Under the pieces are notes generated by a model. The model saw nothing but the letters and a program-made list of their open reading frames with translations, searched no databases and had not been told where the DNA came from. DNA of 64,000 bases from Arenibacterium halophilum (GTDB lineage: Bacteria > Pseudomonadota > Alphaproteobacteria > Rhodobacterales > Rhodobacteraceae): assembly GCF_005938225.1 (NCBI RefSeq), contig NZ_VCPC01000002.1:62001-126000 (forward strand). The letters are read 5' to 3'. Every line of letters begins with the position of its first letter. Position 1 is the first letter of the stretch. Of the stretch, positions 44,245 through 52,565 are shown piece by piece. The position numbers and the translations under genes were made by a program.

Positions 44245-46695
44245 ATGAGCGATTTTCCGACCAGCGCGAAGGCTGTCATCATCGGCGGCGGCATCGTGGG
44301 CTGTTCGACGGCCTATCATCTGGCCAAACTGGGCTGGACCGAGGTTGTCCTGCTTGAGCGCAAGAAGCTGACCTCTGGCACCACCTTCCATGCCGCGGGG
44401 CTGGTGGGTCAGCTACGCAGCAGCGCCAACATCACCCAGCTGCTGGGCGAATCCGTGCGCCTCTACCGGACATTGGAAGAGGAAACCGGGCTGGGCACCG
44501 GCTGGAAGATGAACGGCGGGCTGCGGTTGGCCTGTAACGAGGAACGCTGGACCGAGGTGAAGCGGCAGGCCACCACCGCGCGCAGCTTTGGCTTGGATAT
44601 GCAGCTGCTCACGCCGTCTGAGGCGCAAGAGCTGTGGCCGCTGATGACAGTGGACGACGTGGTAGGCGCGGCCTTCCTACCAACCGACGGGCAGGCGAAC
44701 CCGTCCGACATCACGCAGGCGCTGGCCAAGGGCGCGCGCATGTCGGGGGCCTCGATTTTCGAGGATACCAAGGTCACCGAAATCGACGTGCAGGATGGCG
44801 TGATCAAAGGCGTGAAGACCGAAAAGGGCTATATCGCTTGCGAAAAGGTGATCCTTTGCGGCGGCCAGTGGACCCGCGCGATGGCGGCGACGGTGGGCGT
44901 GAACGTGCCGCTGGTGCCGGTCGAACATCAATACATGGTGACCGAACGCATTGACGGCGTGACGCCCGACCTGCCCACCCTGCGCGACCCGGACCGGCTG
45001 ACCTATTACAAGGAAGACGTGGGCGGGCTGGTGATGGGGGGCTATGAGCCGAACCCGATCCCATGGGCGCTGGACGGTATCCCAAAGGGGTTCCACTATA
45101 CCCTGCTCAGCTCCAACTTCGACCACTTCGAACAGCTGATGGAGCTGTCGCTGCCGCGCGTGCCCGCGCTGGAAACCGCCGGGATCAAGCAGCTGGTGAA
45201 CGGGCCGGAAAGCTTCACGCCCGATGGCAATTTCATCCTAGGCGAAGCGCCCGAGCTGAAGAATTTCTACGTTGGCGCCGGGTTCAACGCCTATGGCATC
45301 GCCGCCGGGGGCGGGGCCGGGATGGCGCTGGCCGAATGGGTCGCCAAGGGCGAACCGCCGTACGATCTGTGGCCCGTCGACATCCGCCGCTTTGGCCGCC
45401 CGCATTTCGACACCGACTGGGTGCGCACCCGCACGATGGAGGCCTACGCCAAGCACTACACGATGGCCTGGCCGTCCGAAGAACACAGCTCGGGCCGGCC
45501 CTGCCGAAAATCGCCTCTGTATGACACGCTGCTGTCGAATGGGGCCTGTTTCGGCGAAAAGCTGGGCTGGGAACGCCCGAACTGGTTTGCCGACACGGCG
45601 GCCGGGGAAGAGGCGAAGGATGTCTATACCTTCGGCACCCCGAACTGGGAAACCGCCGTGGCCCGCGAACACAAGGCCGCGCGCGAGGCGGCGGTGCTGT
45701 TCGATCAGACCTCATTCGCGAAATTCACGCTGAAGGGCCCCGACGCCGAAGAGGCGCTGAGCTGGATTGCGGCGAATGACGTGAAAAAGCCGGTGGGGTC
45801 ACTGGTTTACACGCAGATGCTGAACGACAACGGCGGCATCGAATGCGATCTGACCTGCGTCCGGGTCCGGCAGGATGAATATTACATCGTCACCGGTACC
45901 GGCTATGCCACCCACGATTTCGACTGGATCGAACGCAACATTCCCAAGGGGCTGAACGCGCAGCTTGTGGATGTGACCTCGGCCTGGTCGGTGCTGTCGC
46001 TGATGGGGCCGCGCGCGCGCGACATTCTGGCCGCCGTCACCAATGACGACGTGTCGAACGATGGGTTCCCATTCGGCACTGCGAAAACCATCGGCATCGC
46101 CGGCTGTCCGGTGCGGGCGCTTCGCGTGACCTATGTGGGCGAGTTGGGGTGGGAACTGCACCTGCCTGTCGAATACGCCACCACCGTTTACGCCGCGCTC
46201 AAGGCGGCAGGGGCCGAACATGGGCTGATCGACGCGGGGTATCGCGCGATTGAAAGCTTGCGGTTGGAGAAAGGCTATCGTGCCTGGGCGGGCGACATCA
46301 GCCCCGATTACACGCCCTTCGAGGCCGGTCTTGGCTGGGCCTGCAAGCTGCGCGGCAACCAGCCGTTCAAGGGGCGCGAGGCCGTCGAGGCGCAGCGCAG
46401 CGGCGGCGTGAAGCGGATGCTGGCGACCTTCACCACCGACGATCCCGACACGGTGATCTGTTCGCGCTCGACCATCTATCGCAACGGCACGCGCGTCGGC
46501 TACCTGGCCAGCGCCGGGTTCGGGCATACGCTGGGGAAATGGATCGGCATGGGTTATATCCGGTCGGATGACGTGATCGACCGCGATTTCGTGCTGTCGG
46601 GCGACTATGAACTGGAGGTCGCGACACAGCGCATCCCCTGTTCCGTTTCGCTTGCGCCGCTGTACGACCCCAAGATGGAGCGGGTGAAGGCCTGA
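44245..46695 (+). CDS. FAD-dependent oxidoreductase with GcvT domain, copy 2
   Basis: 816 residues, same architecture as 34910-37333. FAD motif VIIGGGIVGCSTAYHL, FHAAGLVGQLRSS, and GcvT part VTYVGELGWELHL and GYRAIESLRLEKGY. Note TFHAAG here against TWHAAG in copy 1. The His in this motif is the covalent FAD site in dimethylglycine and sarcosine dehydrogenases. GAGGG precedes the ATG at 44245. Likely folate-linked oxidative demethylation of an N-methyl compound; exact substrate unknown. Confidence 0.88.
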   Translation: MSDFPTSAKAVIIGGGIVGCSTAYHLAKLGWTEVVLLERKKLTSGTTFHAAGLVGQLRSSANITQLLGESVRLYRTLEEETGLGTGWKMNGGLRLACNEERWTEVKRQATTARSFGLDMQLLTPSEAQELWPLMTVDDVVGAAFLPTDGQANPSDITQALAKGARMSGASIFEDTKVTEIDVQDGVIKGVKTEKGYIACEKVILCGGQWTRAMAATVGVNVPLVPVEHQYMVTERIDGVTPDLPTLRDPDRLTYYKEDVGGLVMGGYEPNPIPWALDGIPKGFHYTLLSSNFDHFEQLMELSLPRVPALETAGIKQLVNGPESFTPDGNFILGEAPELKNFYVGAGFNAYGIAAGGGAGMALAEWVAKGEPPYDLWPVDIRRFGRPHFDTDWVRTRTMEAYAKHYTMAWPSEEHSSGRPCRKSPLYDTLLSNGACFGEKLGWERPNWFADTAAGEEAKDVYTFGTPNWETAVAREHKAAREAAVLFDQTSFAKFTLKGPDAEEALSWIAANDVKKPVGSLVYTQMLNDNGGIECDLTCVRVRQDEYYIVTGTGYATHDFDWIERNIPKGLNAQLVDVTSAWSVLSLMGPRARDILAAVTNDDVSNDGFPFGTAKTIGIAGCPVRALRVTYVGELGWELHLPVEYATTVYAALKAAGAEHGLIDAGYRAIESLRLEKGYRAWAGDISPDYTPFEAGLGWACKLRGNQPFKGREAVEAQRSGGVKRMLATFTTDDPDTVICSRSTIYRNGTRVGYLASAGFGHTLGKWIGMGYIRSDDVIDRDFVLSGDYELEVATQRIPCSVSLAPLYDPKMERVKA

Positions 46696-46723
46696 CGCGC
46701 GAAAGCCATTTCCAGCGGTGAGA

Positions 46724-46745
46724 TTGCCCGGTATCACCCGGGCAA
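46724..46745 (+). other. Intercistronic hairpin before the VOC gene
   Basis: TTGCCCGG (46724-46731) / CCGGGCAA (46738-46745), 6-base loop, in the 72-base gap after demethylase copy 2. It may act as a processing site or partial terminator. Confidence 0.45.
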
Positions 46746-46767
46746 ACGCCACCCAAGGAGATGCGTC

Positions 46768-47196
46768 ATGACACAGCGCGAGATTAGCCCCTTTCACCTT
46801 GCCTTCCCGGTCGATGACCTCGACGCGGCCCGCGACTTCTACAAGGGGTTGCTGGGCTGCGGCGAAGGCCGGTCCTCGCCCGAGTGGGTCGATTTCGATT
46901 TCCACGGCCACCAGATCGTCGCCCACCTCGCGCCCGACGAATGCGGTTCCTCGGCCACCAGCGCGGTGGACGGCCACGGCGTGCCCGTGCGCCATTTCGG
47001 CTTGGTGATGACGATGGATGACTGGCAGGCGACCGCAGACCGTCTGAAAGAGGCGGGCGTTAAGTTCGTGATCGAACCCTATGTGCGCTTCAAGGGGCAG
47101 CCCGGCGAACAGGCGACGATGTTCTTTCACGACCCGGCGGGCAACGCGGTGGAGCTGAAGGCCTTTGCCGATCTGAACCAGCTGTTCGCCAAATAA
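46768..47196 (+). CDS. VOC (glyoxalase/dioxygenase superfamily) protein
   Basis: 142 residues, one VOC unit: HLAFPVDDLDAARDFYKGLL with metal-ligand His, HFGLVMTMDDW with the second His, and FFHDPAGNAVELKAF with the closing Glu. AAGGAG precedes the ATG. It closes the importer/kinase/demethylase operon. Family members range from lyases to dioxygenases, so the reaction is not assignable. Confidence 0.8.
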   Translation: MTQREISPFHLAFPVDDLDAARDFYKGLLGCGEGRSSPEWVDFDFHGHQIVAHLAPDECGSSATSAVDGHGVPVRHFGLVMTMDDWQATADRLKEAGVKFVIEPYVRFKGQPGEQATMFFHDPAGNAVELKAFADLNQLFAK

Positions 47197-47214
47197 ATCC
47201 CGAGGTGGTCGGGG

Positions 47215-47991
47215 TCAGCCCTCGGCCACCACCAGCTCGATCTCTTTGTCATCCAGCATGGCGGAAATCGCCGCACTGGGCGGCGTATCCGTAAACATCA
47301 GGTCTATCCGCTCTTGCCGCTGCATGGTGATCGGGGCGCGTTTGCCAAGCTTTTCGCCATCGGCGACTACAACGCGCACTTGCGCGCGGTCCATCGCCAG
47401 ATCGGCCAGGTTCGCCTCTTGCATGTCGTGCAGCAGGAAGCCCTGTTCGGCGTTCACTGCCCCCACGGAAAACACGGCAAAGCGCACGTTCAGGCGGCGG
47501 ATGAAATCATGCGCCTCGGCGCCAAAGGCCCCGCCATCGTGGCTGCGCAGCTCGCCCCCGGCCATAAACACCTTGTTGTTGTTCCGCGTCGCCAGCGTTT
47601 GCGCCACGAAGACGGAATTCGTGGCCACGAACAGGTTGGAATGGCTCTGCAACGCCAGCGCCACATAGGCGGTGGTGGAGCCTATATCCAGGAACAGGGA
47701 ATCCCCGTCGCTGATGGTGCCCGCCACGGCGCGGGCGATGCGCGTCTTGGCGTCCACCTCGCGGGTCAGGCGGTTTTCCAGCGTGGGTTCAAGAATATCC
47801 TCGACCAGATGCACCCCGCCATGCACCTTGCGCACGATGTTGCGATCTTCCAGCGTGCGGACGTTGCGGCGGATGGTTTCGTTAGTCACGCCCAGCTGCC
47901 GGGCCAGCGCGCTGACACGGCACGACCCGCCCACGCGGGCCAATTCGCGCAGGATCTCTTCTTCGCGCTGGTTGGTGGTTTTCCGGATCAT
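47215..47991 (-). CDS. DeoR/GlpR-family transcriptional regulator, second copy
   Basis: 258 residues: HTH NQREEEILRELARVGGSCRV ... VTNETIRRNVRTLEDRNIVR, and DeoRC domain (LFLDIGSTTAYVALAL, FMAGGELRSHDGGAFGAEAH). It flanks the right side of the methylated-amine cluster, as the other DeoR flanks its left part. Its gene converges on the VOC gene (18-base gap). The start at 47991 is preceded by AGGCG. Confidence 0.9.
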   Translation of the reverse strand: MIRKTTNQREEEILRELARVGGSCRVSALARQLGVTNETIRRNVRTLEDRNIVRKVHGGVHLVEDILEPTLENRLTREVDAKTRIARAVAGTISDGDSLFLDIGSTTAYVALALQSHSNLFVATNSVFVAQTLATRNNNKVFMAGGELRSHDGGAFGAEAHDFIRRLNVRFAVFSVGAVNAEQGFLLHDMQEANLADLAMDRAQVRVVVADGEKLGKRAPITMQRQERIDLMFTDTPPSAAISAMLDDKEIELVVAEG

Positions 47992-48077
47992 GTCACGCCT
48001 GTGGTTGTCGGAAAACTCTGACCGGCTTTCCCACATATTGCAACAGAAAGCCGCGCCGGTGTTGTGGGGTATCGGCG

Positions 48078-48605
48078 CTAACTTGTGCGATGTGCCGGTT
48101 TTGCAGCGCGGATTTCGCCCGTCGTCAACACCGGCGAGGCGTCGATCTCATGCGCATCCAGCATCGCCGCCACACGTTCCAGCGAGGCGACCAGCTGCGC
48201 CTGTTCCCAATCCGCCAGCCCGGCAAAAGCGGTGACATAGCGTTGTTGCAAGGCATCCGGCGCGCCCTTCAGCGTCTCGCGGCCCGTGTCCATGATGACC
48301 ACATTGGTCTGCCGCCGGTCCGTCGCCGAGGCTTCGCGCCTGACCAGACCGCGCGCCACCAGCTTGTCGACCAGCGTGGTGATCGTTGCCTGGCTGACAC
48401 CCATGCGCGAGGACAGCGCCGTTGGCGTGGTTGAACCGGTCACGCCCACCAATTGCAACACCCGCAACTGCACCGAGGTCAGACCCGCCGCCTGCGCCAG
48501 ATCGCGTTCATACATCTCGGTTGCGCGCAGAATCCTGCGCAGTGCGATCAGGCTTTGGTCGATTCTATCTCGGTGCGGTTCGGTCATGACGGGGAAATGT
48601 GACAT
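48078..48605 (-). CDS. ectR: MarR-family regulator, EctR-like
   Basis: 175 residues (or 169 from the ATG at 48587). Winged helix: SVQLRVLQLVGVTG, SSRMGVSQATITTLVDKLVA, RREASATDRRQTNV. It is divergent from ectABC-ask, the position of EctR-type repressors that sense osmotic state. The intergenic region carries CTTAGGAATGCTAAG, a candidate operator. The gene symbol rests on context plus family. Confidence 0.8.
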   Translation of the reverse strand: MSHFPVMTEPHRDRIDQSLIALRRILRATEMYERDLAQAAGLTSVQLRVLQLVGVTGSTTPTALSSRMGVSQATITTLVDKLVARGLVRREASATDRRQTNVVIMDTGRETLKGAPDALQQRYVTAFAGLADWEQAQLVASLERVAAMLDAHEIDASPVLTTGEIRAAKPAHRTS

Positions 48606-48645
48606 ATCCGCAGCAATGCTTCAATCCGCGAAGGATCATTCGATT

Positions 48646-48664
48646 CGCTTAGGAATGCTAAGTA
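48646..48664. promoter_or_regulatory. Candidate EctR operator
   Basis: Inverted repeat CTTAG-GAATG-CTAAG (48648-48662) in the ectR-ectA intergenic region; a related GCTTAGAATG recurs close to the ectA start (about 48748). Confidence 0.45.
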
Positions 48665-48799
48665 AATACTGCGTGCTTTCCTTTGATTTCCTGCTCAAGA
48701 TATTGCGAGATTTTCGCTGAAAGGCCGCTATGAGCGGAATATTTTGCTTAGAATGTTGAAATGAACCCAGGGGTGCGCTACTTAGCAAACCGAACAAAC

Positions 48800-49366
48800 A
48801 TGGAGCCTGAAATCGTGCCGAAAGACATGATCACGACCGAAAAAGACCTGCCCCGAACGCGGGCGCCCCTTCTGCGCAAACCTGAAGCGACAGACGGGGC
48901 CGCGATCTGGGACCTTGTCCGCGCGTGCAAGCCGCTGGACGAGAACTCCATGTATGCGAATCTGATCCAGGCGGATCATTTTCGCGACACCTGCGTGCTG
49001 GCCGAACTGGACGACGAAGTTGTCGGCTGGATTTCGGGGCACATGATCCCGCAGCAGGATGCGTTTTTCGTCTGGCAGGTTGCCGTCGGCGAACAGGCGC
49101 GGGGCTTGGGCCTTGGCAAGAAGATGCTGAAGGAACTGATCTCGCGTGATGTCGCGCGCGATGCCTGCGAACTGAAGACCACGATCACCAAGGACAACGA
49201 TGCGTCCTGGGGGCTGTTCCGCAGCTTTGCCCGCGACATTGGCGGTGATCTGGACGACGAACCGCACTTCACGCGGGACGAGCACTTTGACGGCGCACAT
49301 GCCACCGAGCACATGGTGACAATCGCGCTGCCCACCCGTGCAGGCACCCTCCGCCGCGCGGCGTAA
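48800..49366 (+). CDS. ectA: L-2,4-diaminobutyrate N-acetyltransferase
   Basis: GNAT-family enzyme that acetylates diaminobutyrate in ectoine synthesis; 188 residues from 48800. Family stretch ACKPLDENSMYANLIQADHF and the acetyl-CoA loop ARGLGLGKKM are clear. The true start is uncertain: ATGs at 48761, 48800 and 48827 are all in frame and none has a strong ribosome site. First of four ectoine genes on the plus strand. Confidence 0.93.
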   Translation: MEPEIVPKDMITTEKDLPRTRAPLLRKPEATDGAAIWDLVRACKPLDENSMYANLIQADHFRDTCVLAELDDEVVGWISGHMIPQQDAFFVWQVAVGEQARGLGLGKKMLKELISRDVARDACELKTTITKDNDASWGLFRSFARDIGGDLDDEPHFTRDEHFDGAHATEHMVTIALPTRAGTLRRAA

Positions 49367-49400
49367 CCCAACCGACATTACTGAATTTGAAGGAGTCACC

Positions 49401-50687
49401 ATGCCCAGAGACATGGCAAACGACCCGTCGATCTATGAGCGCCGCGAAAGTGCGGCCCGTTCCTATTGCCGCGCCTTTCCGGCCAGCTTTACCCGTGCCC
49501 GCGGATCCGAGCTGTTTACCGAGGATGGCACGCGTTACATCGATTTTCTTGGCGGCTGTTCCTCGCTGAACTACGGCCACAACGACCCCGACATGAAGGC
49601 CGCGCTGGTGCAGCACCTGGCCGGTGACGGGCTGGCCCATGCGCTGGATTTTCACACCGACGCCAAGGCCGCGTTCCTGACCGCGTTCGATGATCACATT
49701 CTTGCGCCGCGTGGCATGGATTACCGCATCATGATGACCGGCCCGACCGGCACCAACGCGGTTGAGGCCGCGATCAAGCTGGCGCGCAAAGTCACTGGCC
49801 GTCGCAACGTGATCGCCTTTACCAATGGCTTTCATGGCATGACGATGGGCGCGCTGGCGCTGACCGGCAATGCCGGGAAACGCGGTGGAGCGGGTGGCGG
49901 CGCGCTGGGCGACGTGACCCACATGCCGTATGAGGGCGCGCTGGGCGAAGGCGTCGACACGCTGGCCGTGATCGAGGAACTGCTGGGCAACCCGTCGTCG
50001 GGTGTCGATGCCCCGGCGGCCTTCGTGTTCGAGCCGATCCAGGGCGAGGGCGGGCTGAACGCCGCCTCGGACGACTGGATGCGCGGGATAGAGAAGCTGG
50101 CCCGCAAGCACGGCGCGCTGGTGATCGTCGATGACATCCAGGCCGGGATCGGCCGCTCGGGTACCTATTTCTCGTTCGAGAAGGCAGACATCAAGCCCGA
50201 CATGATCACGCAGGCGAAATCGCTGTCAGGCTTTGGACTGCCGTTTGCTGCGCTGCTGATCAAGCCCGAACTGGATGTGTGGAAGCCAGCCGAGCACAAC
50301 GGCACCTTCCGGGGCAACACCCATGCCTTTGTCACCGCCCGCGTGGCGATTGAAAAGTTCTGGAAGGACAAGAGTTTCGAGCGGGAGCTGACCGCCAAGA
50401 TCGACCTGCTGAGCGGCGAGATTCAGGCCGTGGCCGACATGGTCGAAGGCGCCAAGCCCAAAGGCCGTGGCATGATGCAGGGCGTTGACGTGGGCGATGG
50501 CGATCTTGCGGGCAAAATCTGCGCGCGCGCCTACGAAAAGGGCCTCGTGATCGAAACCTCGGGCGCCCATGACGAGGTGATCAAGTTCCTCGCCCCGCTG
50601 ACCACACCGAATGACCTGATCCGCGAAGGGTTCGCGATCTTGCAAGAGGCCACCCGCGAGGTGCTGGCCGAAACCGCAGGCGCCTGA
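49401..50687 (+). CDS. ectB: L-2,4-diaminobutyrate--2-oxoglutarate transaminase
   Basis: PLP class III aminotransferase of 428 residues making diaminobutyrate from aspartate semialdehyde. GPTGTNAVEAAIKLARK (cofactor phosphate binding), VDDIQAGIGRSG and the PLP lysine in TQAKSLSGFG are visible. AAGGAGTCACC precedes the ATG at 49401. It lies 34 bases after ectA and 31 before ectC. Confidence 0.96.
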   Translation: MPRDMANDPSIYERRESAARSYCRAFPASFTRARGSELFTEDGTRYIDFLGGCSSLNYGHNDPDMKAALVQHLAGDGLAHALDFHTDAKAAFLTAFDDHILAPRGMDYRIMMTGPTGTNAVEAAIKLARKVTGRRNVIAFTNGFHGMTMGALALTGNAGKRGGAGGGALGDVTHMPYEGALGEGVDTLAVIEELLGNPSSGVDAPAAFVFEPIQGEGGLNAASDDWMRGIEKLARKHGALVIVDDIQAGIGRSGTYFSFEKADIKPDMITQAKSLSGFGLPFAALLIKPELDVWKPAEHNGTFRGNTHAFVTARVAIEKFWKDKSFERELTAKIDLLSGEIQAVADMVEGAKPKGRGMMQGVDVGDGDLAGKICARAYEKGLVIETSGAHDEVIKFLAPLTTPNDLIREGFAILQEATREVLAETAGA

Positions 50688-50718
50688 CCCCGAACCCGGA
50701 CGACAAGGAGAGAAGACA

Positions 50719-51114
50719 ATGATTGTACGTGATTTCAACGAACTGAAGAAAACCGACCGTCACGTGGCCGACGCGCGCTGGACCTCGACCCGGATGCTGC
50801 TGGCCAGCGACGAGATGGGGTTTTCGTTCCATATCACCGTGCTTGAGGCGGGTTCGGAACACCAGTTCCACTACAAGAACCACTTTGAAAGCGTCTACTG
50901 CATGAAGGGCAAAGGCTCCATCACCGATATCGCCACGGGCGAGACCCACGATATCAAGCCCGGAGTGATGTATGCGCTGAACCTGCATGACAAGCACATT
51001 TTGCGCGCCGAGGAAGAGCTGCATATGGCCTGCGTGTTCAACCCGCCGGTCACGGGCGCCGAGGTGCACCGCGAGGATGGGTCCTACGCCCCGGCCGAAG
51101 AGGCCGCAGCCTGA
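50719..51114 (+). CDS. ectC: L-ectoine synthase
   Basis: Cupin-fold cyclase of 131 residues closing N-gamma-acetyldiaminobutyrate to ectoine. MIVRDFNELKKTDRHVADAR start, cupin HFESVYCMKGKGSI and the C-terminal MYALNLHDKHILRAEEE match the family. AAGGAGAG precedes the ATG. No ectD hydroxylase lies between it and ask. Confidence 0.96.
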   Translation: MIVRDFNELKKTDRHVADARWTSTRMLLASDEMGFSFHITVLEAGSEHQFHYKNHFESVYCMKGKGSITDIATGETHDIKPGVMYALNLHDKHILRAEEELHMACVFNPPVTGAEVHREDGSYAPAEEAAA

Positions 51115-51122
51115 GGTACGCC

Positions 51123-52547
51123 ATGGCACATACAGTTGAAAAAATTGGCGGGACAAGCATGTCCCGCCTGAACGAGCTGCGCGACACGCTGTTCGTCGGC
51201 ACCCGCAAGGGCGAAGCGTTGTATAACCGCATCTTCGTGGTGTCGGCCTTTGGTGGCATCACCAACCTGTTGCTGGAACACAAGAAAACCGGCGATCCAG
51301 GGGTGTATGCGCGCTACGCCGATGCCGATACCGATCATGGCTGGCACGACAGCCTTGCGCAGGTGTCCGATGCAATGGGCAAGGCACACCGCGAGGTGCT
51401 GGAGCACCCGCTGGATATCGCGCAGGCCGACAGCTTTGTCGCCGAGCGGATCGAGGGCACGCGCAACTGTCTGATCGACCTGCAACGCCTGTGTTCCTAT
51501 GGCCATTTCCAGCTGTCCGAGCACCTGTTGCAGGTGCGCGAGATGCTGTCGGGCCTGGGCGAGGCGCATTCGGCCTTTGTTGCCGCGACGCTGCTGCAAC
51601 GCGCGGGCGTGAACGCACGGTTCGTTGACCTGACAGGCTGGCGGATGCCGGGCGATGTATCGTTGGACGAACGGATTTCGGGCGCGCTGACCGATCTGGA
51701 CGTATCGGGCGAAATGCCCATCGTCACCGGCTATGCGCAATGCGCCGAAGGGCTGATGCGCGAATTCGACCGGGGCTATTCCGAGGTGACGTTTTCGCGC
51801 ATGGCGGCGCTGACCGGCGCGAAAGAGGCGATCATCCACAAGGAATTCCACCTGTCCTCGGCTGACCCGGGGATCGTGGGCGAAGGCGTGGCGCGCAAGC
51901 TGGGGCACACGAACTATGACGTGGCCGATCAGATGTCGAACATGGGGATGGAGGCGATCCACCCAAAGGCGGCGAAAACCCTGCGCCAGGCCGATGTGCC
52001 GCTGCGGGTGACGAACGCCTTTGAACCCGAAGACCCCGGCACGCTGATCGACGACAAGCCCGCCGAGGCGCCTGCGGTCGAGATGGTGACCGGGCTTGAC
52101 ATCATCGCGCTGGAGCTGTTCGAGCAGGACATGGTGGGCGTCAAGGGCTATGACGCCAAGGTGCTCGAGGTGCTGACGCGCCACAACGTGCGCATCGTGT
52201 CTAAGAATTCGAACGCCAACACGATCACGCATTACGTCGATTCCTCGCTGAAAGTGATGCGCCGGGTCGAAAGCGATCTGGCCAAGGCCTATCCGAATGC
52301 CGATGTCTCGGCACGGCCGCTTGCGATGGCCTCGGTCATCGGGCGCGATCTGGCGGGGCTGTCGGTGCTGACACACGGGTTGCAGGCACTGGCCGAGGCG
52401 GGGCTTTATGCCCTTGGCGCCTCGCAGGGGCCGCGCAACGTGGATGTGCAGTTCATCCTTGAACGTGACGCGCTGGAGCCTGCCATCACCGCCCTGCACG
52501 GGGCGCTGGTGGAACAGGGCGAAACCCCGCTGCCCAAGGCTGCCTGA
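51123..52547 (+). CDS. ask: Ectoine-cluster aspartate kinase (Ask_Ect)
   Basis: 474 residues, specialised aspartokinase supplying aspartyl phosphate for ectoine. N-terminal KIGGTSMSRLNELR replaces the usual KFGGTS; ADPGIVGEGVARKL and C-terminal ACT-like repeats (IVSKNSNANTITHYVDSSLK) follow. It lies 8 bases after ectC. A dedicated kinase escapes feedback by lysine/threonine in characterised cases. Confidence 0.94.
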   Translation: MAHTVEKIGGTSMSRLNELRDTLFVGTRKGEALYNRIFVVSAFGGITNLLLEHKKTGDPGVYARYADADTDHGWHDSLAQVSDAMGKAHREVLEHPLDIAQADSFVAERIEGTRNCLIDLQRLCSYGHFQLSEHLLQVREMLSGLGEAHSAFVAATLLQRAGVNARFVDLTGWRMPGDVSLDERISGALTDLDVSGEMPIVTGYAQCAEGLMREFDRGYSEVTFSRMAALTGAKEAIIHKEFHLSSADPGIVGEGVARKLGHTNYDVADQMSNMGMEAIHPKAAKTLRQADVPLRVTNAFEPEDPGTLIDDKPAEAPAVEMVTGLDIIALELFEQDMVGVKGYDAKVLEVLTRHNVRIVSKNSNANTITHYVDSSLKVMRRVESDLAKAYPNADVSARPLAMASVIGRDLAGLSVLTHGLQALAEAGLYALGASQGPRNVDVQFILERDALEPAITALHGALVEQGETPLPKAA

Positions 52548-52565
52548 ACATCGCGCCGCGCCGGA

